Below, in pieces: positions 36,792-49,036 of a stretch of 64,000 bases of DNA; positions within the stretch are counted from its first letter, which is position 1, and the number at the start of each line of letters is the position of its first letter. This stretch comes from Corella eumyota (Eukaryota > Chordata > Ascidiacea > Phlebobranchia > Corellidae). The DNA lies in NCBI GenBank assembly GCA_963082875.1, contig OY720098.1, forward strand, positions 8,804,001 through 8,868,000, given 5' to 3'. The position numbers and the translations under genes were made by a program. The notes beneath the pieces were generated by a model, which did not search any database, had not been told where the DNA came from, and worked only from the letters and a program-made list of their open reading frames with translations.

Positions 36792-39700
36792 ATGTACAAC
36801 GTCGAAAATGAATCAAATAAAATTAAGAACGACGACTTAAAGTAAGTAGTAGTTAAATATTAAATTTTATTGATAATTTAAATAAAAAAAATTATCTTAA
36901 TATGTGCGGACAGAATTACTTTTTGACTTAATGTTACCGCGTAGTGGCGCTAAAGAGTTGCTGTAATGGGCTCAGCTTTATTAAATTTTTGCTATACAGA
37001 ATAGACATTAACTAAAATAGCTTTTATCTTTTTTCAGTATACTTTAATTACTTTTTCGTAAAAACGGATTTTTTTTAAAAACAAAGTTTTCGTATACTTC
37101 TTATTAACAACTTTTGGTGTGTCTGTTTATTTAAAAATTACAGTGACGTTATTGTTTTTATGGCACTACGCTTGCGGTTAGTTGGTATTAAAAATAAACT
37201 AAGCTATTAATTTACGATAGTTCGTGTGTATATCAGAAATGCGCCGTAACTTACGCAACGTGGATTATTATCATCGAAAATTTCGGAATTACGTTCCTTA
37301 AGATGAATAAACGTTTAACGTATATTTAAATGTTACTTTCTAAATATACTATAGTTTAGTAAAATACGTGCTGTAAGCGAGCCCTCAAGTTATTTTCCAT
37401 TTATTAATAAGTGAATACTTACGTATTTGCGTGCCGTTTACGTTTTCACGTTTACGTAAACGATTTTATATATACTTGTAATACCGCCCTTTCCGTAATT
37501 TAGCTATAAGTGTCAGTTTGTTTATTCCATTTCCTTGTATCCATTTCACGAATTTGTATTTTTACATTTGTTCGTAAAATCGATAGAATTAGAAATCGAT
37601 TAGGTCTGCTAAATTAAACTTAATTCTATGTAGAGATTTTGGTTAAACAGAAATTTTAAAATGCCGCTGTTTAAATGGTGTATGTATAATTTCTTAAGGT
37701 TAAGCGGGATTGCCGATTTTTTTTCTTTTCTTTAAAATTTTGCGAGAACCGTAAAGTTAACATGATTGAAAATACGTAACCCAAATAATCTGTTACGTTA
37801 CATAAAAGAAATTAAATTGAAAATCGTCATTAAATTCATTATGAAAAATAAAGATCGATAAAGATTATTTTATGACGTCATGTTTTGTTATACATCAATA
37901 CAGATATTGTGAAATATGCAGTAAAAAATGTTTTTTATCAATGCCATTTTGAAATCCCGCCAATTTAAAGCGGAATTGTACGCATATCGCAGATTCTCTT
38001 ACGTTTTCGAAATTTAATTAAATTATTAAACCAACTGTGCAATTGCGCGCTATGTTGCAACAGGAGTTGTAACCAAAAAACGAATTTTGCTAAAATAAAT
38101 ATATTGTTATTCAGTCGATTACAACTTTTGTTGCAATATTGCGTTTATTTATGCATTAAACTTCGTTTATTTAGCCAAACAAAGTTTAATTTTGCCGAAA
38201 TGTAGTTTTTATTTTGCTTTTAGTTGCTAAATAAAATTAAACTATTGCGTAATATTTCCAAAAATGTAACTTACGATCTAATGGTGTTTGATTTTACACA
38301 TTTCGACATTGTAAAATATAAAATAATTACGTTATAAAGAATTCTTCATTTATTACACAAAAACCTTTTATTAACTGTTTACACACGGCATTTTTTCGGA
38401 CCACAGAATTGGATATCACGTCCCGGTTGACTGGCTTTTACGTCATAGTTTTATTTTAATAGTTTTTACGGCCAAGCCATTTTGCACACCGCTCCAAAAA
38501 GTCACGTGACCGTTGCACCTTTTTAATACCTTAACGGGATTCCGATCTCAATTTAGGAATTAAGTCTATATTTTTGGAAACATTTGAACCCTCCTAAGCT
38601 ACTTATTTGGAATAAGATTATACAGCGTTAACATATTTTCCAAATCACGCCAAAAATAATTTAACCGTTGTAATTTTGCAATGTAATTTACCGGTATTAT
38701 GTTTTCGACAATCGATTTCCTTCAGTTTATATCACACCTCGCATCTTTCTATAGGACGTGACTACTACATGACGCACAGACGTAACAATCGCCTTTTGTC
38801 TAAGTGCATTATTACAAAACGTTGACGCATTTGCTTATTGTTAACTAATAACCATAATTGGTAAAATGCTAGTGAAATATCTGTCAAATCACCCATTTTT
38901 TAAGGGCCAAAATAAAGCGAAAAAATGTAAGTAATTTTTTAGGTTTTGCTTATTAATGGTAAAAAATCGTTACCGCGTTGTTATTTTGTTAATCTAACAG
39001 CCAATTAAAATGGGATTACATCAGGATTTTAACTTGGGATGGGTAACACGTTTATCAAATTTCCAAGAGTTTAACATTTAATTTTCTAAACATGTTTAAT
39101 AATGAACATGGGTATATATACAAATATCAAATATAACGAAACCAATGTGTTGATATGTTGATAGTAAACCATAATAAGAAAAATGTAATGGCCTATTTTT
39201 GTTTATAGCTTAACTTATTATTAAGCTATATACCGTATTGTACATCTGCAAAGCCAACACGTAAGACTTAACAATAACATCTTAGTAAGAAGTAATTTTG
39301 CCTTATCGTTGGATCTGTTTAAGGTAATAAAATAGTTGGGATAAAATTAGCACATTACTTATTGCATGGCAGTTTTATGTACAACTAAATTCATGGTAAC
39401 GATTAAATTATTTTAAGTAACACCCATATTGGTTTTGCGGATTTGATTAAAATTGTAAAAATCGTTTTGTTTAATATTTAAAAATAAAAATGTTTTCGAA
39501 ATAGGGTCACCAGCAGAATAAATAAATTTGACAAAACAGTCAGTTATTTTACTTGATTTACGTCAATCGAACCAAAAAATAAACAAAATTTGCTTTCTAT
39601 TCTGCTCGTATCGTTAATAATTGTTAAATTCATCAGAAATGGTGCTTATAAAAATCTCCAAATAAAGAACATTTATTTTAAACACTAGATTTTTATCAGT

Positions 39701-42700
39701 TTTGAAAAAGAACTTCCAATACGATGTTGATAGAAAAGGTATCTGCGTTAAGCATAGAAATAGTAAATGTTAATTTAAACTTTGTATAAACCCAATCCAA
39801 ATTTCATATATAACCTTCATTTGTATACCAAAGGTCATTATTTTATGTAAAACATATCGAAGTATGTTTAATATTGATTTACAATATCATATTCGGTTCC
39901 GCCTGCCAATAACATCTAATTGATAAGCCATGTGTATAATGTTAATGATATAGTAGTAGTATTACAAATCTATCTTTGAATTGGTAACATTTAGTTTCTC
40001 CTATTAGATTTTTTGCGATTTGCATTACTATATTAAAGGGTATTAATCAGTTTGTTTTGATATTTTGTTGTTGGAAATACTTATTGATATATGCTTAGGC
40101 ATGGTATGTAAGAATCTTTGGGTTTTGGATTGATGTGGTGGTTTAAATGACGCACATCTAAAGTTGGGTTATCGGTAAAAACAAAATACTTGGCCTCCCC
40201 GAATTTTTACATATTTTACAGCTTCGCAAAAGCTTCTGTAATGTGTGGTAGGCGTACGTGAGATGAACCACAGCTCAAGTGTGTAAATTGTCAAATCAAC
40301 ATTTCCGGGTTGGCGGCCCTAGCATATTTGGAAAACGTGCCAAGTCATAAGCGTATTAATTGTTGGCGATTACTGCATGTGCTACCGCTGGTAAATATTG
40401 ATGCATTTTCCACTTTTCTCAAATGCAGTGGGTAGGTTTTTCAATTCTCCCTTACCAATTTGTTTGCTAGTACGTGCTGTAATATACTTTGCAAATTCTG
40501 AATTCTGTAACGAATAAAAATAGGCTTGTTTTATAAAATTAATAAAGAATGTTTATTTGGTTTGGTATGCTGGTGTAATATTTTTAACATATGGAATATA
40601 ACAATGCATTATATTTCAAAATATTATCAATTAGTGTACGTATGTTGTGCTCATTATTTTTTGTTTGCGTACTAAGAGACCTAAATATAAATTGCATATG
40701 TTTACCGAAAATTTTCTGCAAGCACAATATTTTCCTACATTCCTTTAAAAAAAATTAATTGCGGTTTCATTTTTTGTGCGCAAAACCACTGGGTTGTAAT
40801 AAATACAAAATCTAAAACGGTGGCTATTGACGTCACTAAGTCCCAGTGACGTCATTGTTCGATAGTAACATTCGCGCCAGATAGAAATCAGATAATCAAG
40901 ATTACAGTACGACGCGTTTGAATGTCGCTTTCGCTGAAAAGTGAATTAGGAGTTCTTAAAATGTAGACCAGTCTAACTTGGTTCCGCGATTTGATGTAAG
41001 ATTGAGCTTAAAATAGACTTAGACAACGCTCACCAGACGCGAAGTAAATTCGAAATGGCAGAATGCCATGACATTTAGCTTGCCTTAAAAATAGACTAAA
41101 CACAATACAAATCTTATTATTGGATATGCAAATGGTTCGAAAAAGGAGCACACCTTTAAAGAACCTTAACAAAAAAACTTTTAAAAGGTTCCTTAAATGT
41201 GCAATTAATCTTTTTGGTTCCTATCTGTGTGTTTTACCTATTTTTGGCAATTTAGGCCATTAGGCTTAATTCCAGTAGTTCGATAAGATCCTTGAAAAAG
41301 ATATTTTTCCAACAAGCACTTTGACTTCTAACAATTATCGTATGAACAATTTTATTATGTAATCAAAATACCTTAATTACCTCTAAAATTATAATTCCAA
41401 TACTCATTTACAAAAAATGCACATCGCATTCATTAGTTTATTTAGTTTTATTTTAATATTTTACCATATCTTTTATTTTTAGAATGTATACAAGGCCATA
41501 ACATAACATGTACAATATACATAATGCGTTTTTGCTGAATTAACTCTTTAATAATTAATGTTATATAACCATTATGTGTATTACATCATGTGTTTACTAC
41601 TTTTTGAAACGGAAACTCATTAGGTTATCAATCTTTTTTTTTGTTTTTGTACTTCCGCCTTATTTTTTAACTTTGTCGATATAATTTATAAATATTTAAA
41701 AGGTGGCCTAATGCGACTCCGTGAAGCTATCACCTAATACACATTAAATTATATCGACATTTTAATATTATTTTGCACTAACATTTTATATTATACAAAA
41801 CGCTATTTCTATAATTTTAAATTATATAAATATATTTTTTTCTTTTTTCTTTTTTAATACCTTATAAGTCAGACCTTTCCTTTTACCATATAAGACCTAG
41901 CAAAAATCAAAACATAATCAATCTAATACTCTTAACTAGACAAACAAATGTGTTAAAATTTATTGGTAAATAACAAATAATTATAACATTTGGGCATAAG
42001 TATATGTGTGAAGTTAAGTTATGCGTCATTAGGCGATTAATCGACGAGAATATGACGCTATTGTTTTGTTTTCTAGCCTCTGGTTGTCACTCATAGGTGG
42101 GTTGTTGTGTTCTTGTAAAATATCACGTACACAAAGCATTCGGGATTTGTTGAAACTACGTTTAAATTCGATCGAAGTTAAATTTAAACATTTTTATTTT
42201 GTTTAAATGAATCATACGATTGCGGATGTATTATCGCACGATAACTAGAAATCATAAAATATTCAAGAATTTTTGTTTTTGTGGTAACCCAACAACCAAT
42301 TTGTATGTAACAAACATATTATCACACTTAAACAATTTCTTTAGAATTTATTAAACGTCACTCTTACATATGTTATTATTGTTTTTCACTTACGTTAAGT
42401 GGTTAGAATGCGTTACGTATATCCCTAAATTTATTCAATTTATACAAATTAGGTTATTGGTTAAATTTTACAAACTGGTTCGAAAAATTAAATTATGTAT
42501 TCTTCCTAGCATGGGACATTTTTTTTAGTTTACACAAAATAACTCCTACGTATATGTAATTATGTAATTGTAAATTACAAGTAGTTTTTACTTGTTAATG
42601 TCCTAAATTTAGAAGCAGATCATTTTTTTATAAGTTTTGAAATCTCAGCGGAAATTAGTATCTAAATAATATATTATGTAACATGTGTTTTAAATCATTT

Positions 42701-45700
42701 TTTATGGGAAAACACAAAAGTTATATTTGCCTTGCGTTATTTTAGTCACTTCCTATTAAACTACTTGTTTCTTTGCAAGAAGTAATTATCATTAACAAGC
42801 TAGTTGGAAATCACGTGTTTGAAACCCATGGGTTTATTTTATTCTATTTCCGTATATCTATACAGACTTATCCACAGACTATATAATGCAGATTTAAATA
42901 GCAATCAAAAAAAATAAAAAAAACTTTTAAATTTTTATTTTATTTGCTACAAGAAAATATATCTTGTTACTAAGCAACAAGCTGTTGTTAATTCTATTTT
43001 AAGTTTCTTATCAAGTGACTTGTCGTAGTTTGTTGTGTTAGGTTAGTTAATGATTGTCAAGTGACTAAGTAGTGTGTATTCAATTTAGAATAACCTTGTG
43101 ATGATTTATATGACTTCTTATTTATTCAATTAAGTCACTTAATATTAGTGTGATAGGCACCGCCTATATTTAACCTACTTTTTTCCGCGATAAAACGTGT
43201 CGTCTGTGATATAAGAAATTTTACATTCATAAATTTATACGAAGTCCGAAAAATATTTCTTGTTATCAATCTAACTATAAATAGTTTCGAATATTTCTAA
43301 CGTTTCTGGTATTTTGTTTTCTTACAAGCCAATTTTATTTTTATATTTTTTTTAAACGCCGATAAAAAATATTTTCGAAATGTTACCAAACCTCTTTACC
43401 AATTTATTTTGGTAATATATTTTTAACTATTATTACGGAAACGATTAATTTTTAACTAAATTAACTTATTACTAAAGTAATGTAAGACTGTGATTGGCAA
43501 TGTATTTTAATACAGTTAGTCTATTTTTAATAAGATTAACAGATAAAATTTAGATTATAGTTAAAATAGAAGATCAAAAAATAGATATTATAAACAAACG
43601 TAAGGAAACGGTATCTCTATATTAATAAATTTTCTTTTTTTTATTTGGTTTATTCTTTACAACAGTGTGTGATTTAAATAAAGAAGAGGTTCCCTCGCAA
43701 TTATCAGTTTATTTTTATCCAGGCTCCTGTATTGATTTCTGACGTATTTACAATCAATAGGTGTCTGTGTTTTTTGTATTCACAAAAGTTTTTCTTTTTT
43801 AATAAAAAGCATATTTTTAATTGTAAGTTTATACTTGGGCGCAGTGAGATTTAAACAAAGTATTTGTTGTTGGAACGAAATGTTTTTCTTATTTTTGTTT
43901 TTCAAGATTTTGGCTTTAAAAATATATCCTGTATCGATTGATCAAAAATTTCAGCTGCGAATTATTTTTGGAATTTAACCTAAAAATATAAATTCATGTT
44001 TAATAAGGTCAAATAATTTAAAATACGTCACTGGGAGCGGGGTGTATATACGTCATCAGTCTTCGTAGTGTTAAATCGCCCGTAAATAACAGCATATATT
44101 TTTTTGTTATTTTAAATTTTGGAGGTTTGGTATTCTCTGCAAGTAAACAAAACTTACAAGCACAGATTGAAATAGATTTTTTTTGTGCCAAACCCACTGA
44201 ATTGTTAAATTTAGACGTGTTTTTACACATAGACCGAAAACGCTATATAACAAACATTAAAATGTGCCAACTTTGTTTAAAATGGGTTTTTAAAACTGCT
44301 ATAGGGTGTGTTCTTCTTTAAACAACGACGTACAATAAATTATCAAGTTATATTTAAACCAGTATTTTAACAGGCAATTGGCCATAACAAAAGATGGCTT
44401 TAAAAAAGGCATTTCCATTAAACCGCACCGTATTTAACCTTTGCGCAATATCGTTGTGTTAAATTTTTAGGGGTAGGGCAAGAGGAAATGGGTCCATATT
44501 ATGTTTGTACGCAAACGTAGTTTTCTTTGTTATTCGAATCGCTAACCTACCGCATAGGGATTTGTCTCTGCTCTTAGCTTAATCTGTAGTTTTGTATAGA
44601 GTTAGTTATATTACGTATAAGGCAATTGTCTTTTAAAAGGGCAAATGCGTCAACTATTTGTTTGGCTTGGTATAATAGTAGTATTTGCATCCTGTTGACA
44701 GCTTAAGTTATTTTTTAAAGATTTTTTGGGAGACAAATAAGTTTTAACAAAAATGGTTGACAATAAAATGACTTAAGAAATATTTGTTTTTAATTTCCTG
44801 ACGTAAATCATTTTAAATTATTTTTTTTGTTTTCCTTTTGACGTTTCATATTCAAACAAAGTGATGTTGCTATATTTAAAAGCGATAGTTTACTTTGTAA
44901 AATCTATTTTTAAATTTCAAGGGTTTACTCAGGCAAAAGTAATTCTTTTAGTTTTGGTTTCTTACAAAAACCAAATAAACAATGAAATAATCAAAATGAA
45001 ATATCAGTTTTTTAGAATTTAACATTTTCCATAATTTCTATTTTTTGTTCATTTTTTCTTTTTCTTTGACGTCATCACTTATTTAAAAGCGCGCGCGTGG
45101 TTCTAACACCACAGTATAGTGAAGAACGTGCTAGTGAGTGGAACTAGCAAAACACGTTACTCAAAGAAAAGTTTCATAAAATTAGTAATCAGCTCGAATT
45201 TAATATTATTTTAAACCCAGAAAGTAATTGTGTATTTAAATAAGTCGTTTTTTATTTGATTTTAATATAAACTTATTTTTTTAGCGTTGGAAAATATATT
45301 AAACTGACTGATAACGATTTAAACGAAGCCGACAAAACAAGTGATACAAGTCAACCGCAATCGAATAACGCTTCAGAATCTAGAAGAACAACTTGGTGCG
45401 TTGGACTTTCCGAAAACGACACTACTTTAGACGAAGTCAAGAAACCTTTACGACATAGCGACAATCTCGAAGTCCCTGTGCTTAAATCAAGACCGAGTAT
45501 ATTAGGCACATCTAAGTTAAGCGAAGCTCACAAAAGCGCTCCTGAGTTGACTATCTCAACGATTGGGGATAAAGCAATACCTGAGAATTGGAACTCAGAT
45601 CCGAAAGAGTTAAAGAACCAGCATTACCTTAACGTGAAATTAAGAAATCCGAAAAAATCCAAAAGTCAACCTACGACACCCCTGGTAAGATTTTTAAGTT

Positions 45701-47830
45701 TTTATTTGATTGCTATTTTATTTCAGGCATCATTTAATTTTTTTGTATTGTATTTTTAATTTTTTTTTGATTTTGCAGCGAACTAGAAAACGACAAGAAA
45801 ACACAAAGTCAGTTTTTGTTGATCAATTCAACAATCTAGACAGAAAACAAAGACCCAAGTCAGCAGCCTTTGGAAACTTAGCAATTATGAAAATGTAAGT
45901 AAATCAACAAAAAAATATAAAGTGTTTTTAAACTCGAAAAAATTATTTAAAAAAGTATTTGAATTTTAAATGTATTTTCCTTTTATCTAGAACACGCAAA
46001 GAACCATCAAAAGAAATGGGATGTACTTTGCTAGAAACTCTCAGTAACAAAAGTAAGTTTTTTCAAAGTATTGTTTTTGTTTTAACAACTTGAAGGTGAT
46101 AAGGAAATCACCACTTAGATAGTTCCGCAATAAATCTAAATTTAACTTTCTCTTGAACTTCGTTTCCCCTTTGATTTCATTGATTATTGGTCAATGTATA
46201 AAGTCAAACCGCGGGACAACTTTTTACTAGCATTTTGTGTTTTTGTAAAAATCAAAAAAACTTCCTGTCTGTTTTTATGTCTGGTTTTATAAAAAATAAA
46301 ATAAAAATCTCCGACCTCTTTAAACAATAAATGTAATGTACGTCGATTTCTTTTAATTTATTCCGATCAAATGTTTACTATTTCTAGTAAGGTATTAAAC
46401 TTTACATTTTTCCTGATCTATCAACAAAAAACATGTTTATTTTGTTTATTACCTATAGTAATTTATTGAATTTAAAGTTTATGGCATTCTAACATTTTTA
46501 TTTTATTACAGAATTAAAATCCGCCTTCCAAGGATTTTTGGAATCAGAATATAGCTCGGAAAATTTGGAATTTTGGGCCGCGTGTCAAAAGTACAAAAAA
46601 TCAAAAAATCTCGATGCCCAAATAGAGCAAGCTGAGCTTATTTACGACAGTTATATTAGCGCCAACGGCACCTCACAGGTAAATATTATGATTTTGCAGG
46701 ATTAAACTATTAAGCATTTATTTGGCTAAACAATGTTGTGCACACGGACAATAACCACCGCGTGTAAAGTTTCTTGTTAGATTGAAATGTCGCTAAAATT
46801 AGAAAGTGACGCGACAACTTAACAAAAAAAAATCGATTTTTCTTTTATTTCAAATATCCATTCTTAACCCTACACAACCCCGCGTGATGACGTGTTCATT
46901 GTAATTGACCCCTGTTTTTTACGCACCGCGAAGCGCTGTGTTGTCTAAGCAAGCTAGTCCCAAATAAGGATAATTTAGAATGAAACGTTAACCTACGTGT
47001 TGAGGGCAAGTGAGTGATTTGTCTACTGACAAGGAAATGCGGTCCCGAAATAGGACTAGCATGTCTGAGTGACGCTTTCGCTTAAAACTATAAAGTAATT
47101 AGCTATTGACACGTGCGCTGAGTTAATTAAATTGCTGCCAATACGCAGTAGTTAACTTGCGTATAAGGATCTTTAATCGACAACTTTAAATGCCAACTTG
47201 TTATTTGTTTTGTTCCACTTTTTGCCATCTGATCGCGCGCCATTTACCATTTCTAAAAATAAAGTCATAACAAAGGGCCATTGTTAAGCAAACAAAAGGT
47301 TTCGCGTGATTAAATGCGAACTCTATAAAACTTAGTTTTCTAGTTTTTATAGGAATTCGGACACACCCCTCTATCTCGTAATTAATACACCAATAACAAG
47401 TTGACTTGAAATTTTGTTGATTCGTTTTTTTTTCTGAATTAAAACAATTTGATGTGTAATAGTTACTATAATTAAACTTTTAAGTAAGTCATTTTGACCA
47501 TTTGTTATTTATTTACAGATAAACATCGATTTTGGAACACGTGAACATATCAAAAGTATAATGGCCAGCGGAAAGGCTCCAATTAATTTATTCGACTGCG
47601 CACAAAAATATATTTTTTCAATCATGGAAAGCGACTCCTTTCCTCGATTTCTCGATTCGGCAGCTTACAAATCAGCCACCAGAAAGAAGAGTCCCTTAAT
47701 GTCGATTTTTAGCAACAGAAAGGCAAACAATAACAATAACAACAACAACAATGACTCTAAAACAGACACGAAACCTTGTCATCCGAAAATGTCGTACAAT
47801 GATTTTTTAAACTCTATCTCATCAACGTGA
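36792..47830 (+). CDS. RGS-domain protein (regulator of G-protein signalling)
   Basis: Exons: 36792-36841, 45285-45684, 45779-45894, 45991-46052, 46512-46678, 47519-47830; phases agree and give 368 residues. The RGS domain (exons 4-6) is clear: GCTLLETLSNKKLKSAFQGF, then SEYSSENLEFWAACQKYKK, INIDFGTREHIKS and DCAQKYIFSIMESDSFPRFL. It matches the small R4-type RGS pattern; such proteins speed GTP hydrolysis on Gi/Gq alpha subunits. The roughly 200 residues before it are polar and Ser/Lys rich with no domain. After the domain come a Lys-rich stretch and a nine-Asn run. The first exon (MYNVENESNKIKNDD) is far upstream, across an 8.4 kb intron; it fits in phase and is needed because exon 2 has no ATG, but it is the least certain part. 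An internal promoter at 45.07 kb may give a shorter protein starting in exon 3. AATAAA lies at 48032-48037. Confidence 0.85.
38866..38930 (+). other. Possible alternative first exon of the RGS gene
   Basis: ATG 38866 opens 21 codons (MLVKYLSNHPFFKGQ...) ending at overlapping donors. Use of GTAATT at 38931 leaves phase 2, matching RGS exon 2 (45285). The stronger-looking GTAAGT four bases earlier would leave phase 1 and hit a stop. The short amphipathic, basic N-terminus is like those of small RGS proteins, but the evidence is weak. Confidence 0.22.
40828..40878. promoter_or_regulatory. Mirror-arranged CRE pair plus E2F-like site
   Basis: TGACGTCACT at 40828-40837 and AGTGACGTCA at 40845-40854 form a perfect 10-base inverted repeat with a 7-base spacer, each arm holding a full palindromic CRE. 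TTCGCGCC, an E2F-like site, follows at 40871-40878. It lies in the RGS intron. CREB/ATF or bZIP binding is inferred from motif knowledge. Confidence 0.5.
41134..41221. repeat. 88-nt imperfect hairpin (pre-miRNA-sized)
   Basis: The arms 41148-41167 and 41185-41202 pair with one mismatch and a 2-base bulge around an AT-rich loop of about 17 bases. A lower stem (41134-41146 with 41209-41221) extends it across an asymmetric internal loop. The size suits a microRNA precursor, but AT-rich DNA gives many chance hairpins, and no known miRNA seed was recognised. Confidence 0.35.
41674..41759. repeat. 86-bp nested inverted repeat (fold-back element or RNA hairpin)
   Basis: TGTCGATATAATTTA at 41674-41688 and its exact complement at 41745-41759 form a perfect 15-bp outer stem. 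Inside, AGGTG (41701-41705) pairs with CACCT (41731-41735), with two more pairs after a small bulge, around a GC-richer centre. The candidates are a short fold-back/MITE copy or a structured RNA. Confidence 0.45.
45067..45120 (+). promoter_or_regulatory. Internal CRE/TATA promoter of the RGS gene
   Basis: A full CRE, TGACGTCA at 45067-45074, is followed by TTATTTAAAAG at 45079-45089 in TATA position and a GC-rich run (GCGCGCGCGTGG), predicting a start near 45110. The following sequence to the end of exon 2 (45684) has no ATG, so a transcript from here would first offer the methionine codons near 45888 in exon 3, just before the RGS domain. Confidence 0.5.
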
Positions 47831-49036
47831 GTGTGCTCAATCAAGTGTGACGTTCGGTTTCCTATATAATGACGTCATGAATTTTGTTGTTCAACGTTGA
47901 TGGATGCGAGGTTATGATATTAGTTTAAGCGAAGTGTGTGTGTATTTTATGCGCCATATACGGTCATTACTTACACATAAACGTGAAGAGAATTTTAAAT
48001 TCCGCAACGTATATGTTTACTCTTTATTTTAAATAAAGTTTTCATGCATTTCCTTTCTAGTTGTTGTTGATTTTTGCAAGAGGCTGACTACATTTGTTTG
48101 AAATGTAAAGCCAGTGAAGCAATCACATTCGCATAATCTTCCAATTAACATTGTGCTTACTCTTTAAAGTGTTTCAACTATATACTGTGATTTACAATCC
48201 TCTAAAAAACCGTGCTATCTTCAAATAAATAAAAAACTATTATAAATTTTAAGCTTTTTCGATGATAAGATAGTTATGTACTTCAGTTGTTTTAGAAATA
48301 ATAATATATGATTAAGAACTTAGGGTGGGTATATAAAGTTTAAATCAGAAAACCAGTAGTTGGGCGCCTTATTACAAAAACGGTACATACATTTTTCAAT
48401 ATTTAGATTTGAAAAATACTACACAGCCTGTTTGTATTGACTTAAAATACCATTACATAGATTTTAAAACTACACTTAAATGTCTCAATATTTAATAGTC
48501 CCGGTCTTGGCAGATTATGAACTAATTTTGTCTTAGTAAACGTATTGAACAATATGCTCAACAACGCTCTGTGTTATGGAAGCACTGGGAATTAAACCCA
48601 GAATATTAGTTAAACATTTTTTCATCGTAGCCGATATTTTTTAGTAATTTTGTTCTCAAAAGCGACACCTACGATAAAGAGTTTGAATATTGTTAGTCAC
48701 TAGATGGGAGTAGTAACTTGTTTGTGAATATCGCAAAGTTCGCTTTTTTAAAACGTGATTTTACCAAAAAGCAAAAAATATTTTACTTAACAAACATGTT
48801 TTATGCAGTTTTTTTTAAATGACTTTTAACATGAACGACCAAATAAAAAACAGCCATGGTCTTGTTTTTGGAAAACTATTACGTCATAAGATTAAAATTT
48901 TTTCACTCTAATGTTTTGTAGTTATGATGTAATAAGCTTGAATATTTCTAATTGTTTTTACACAATATTTCACTTTTTTATTATTTGAGCAAAATTTTAT
49001 TACAAAAAAACATTTTTGCAAATTTTAATAAATATA
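47831..49036. other. Intergenic region downstream of the RGS gene
   Basis: Holds the RGS 3' UTR (TGACGTCA at 47870-47877; polyadenylation signal AATAAA at 48032-48037) and the upstream region of the next plus-strand gene. Otherwise AT-rich, with nothing recognised. Confidence 0.6.

Larger units (their letters stand above)
36842..45284 (+). other. 8.4 kb first intron of the RGS gene
   Basis: AT-rich sequence with no recognised gene on either strand. It carries TGACGTCA at 37873-37880, a perfect palindrome GTCACGTGAC at 38501-38510, a CRE pair at 40828-40854, two hairpins (41134-41221 and 41674-41759), a possible alternative first exon at 38866-38930, and a compact promoter at 45067-45120 near its 3' end. 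If the far upstream exon is wrong, most of this stretch is intergenic. Confidence 0.5.

Noticed and set aside
44018-44321. Overlapping short frames on both strands in the RGS intron
   Set aside because: No conserved motif, no splice sites in phase; the two frames shadow each other.
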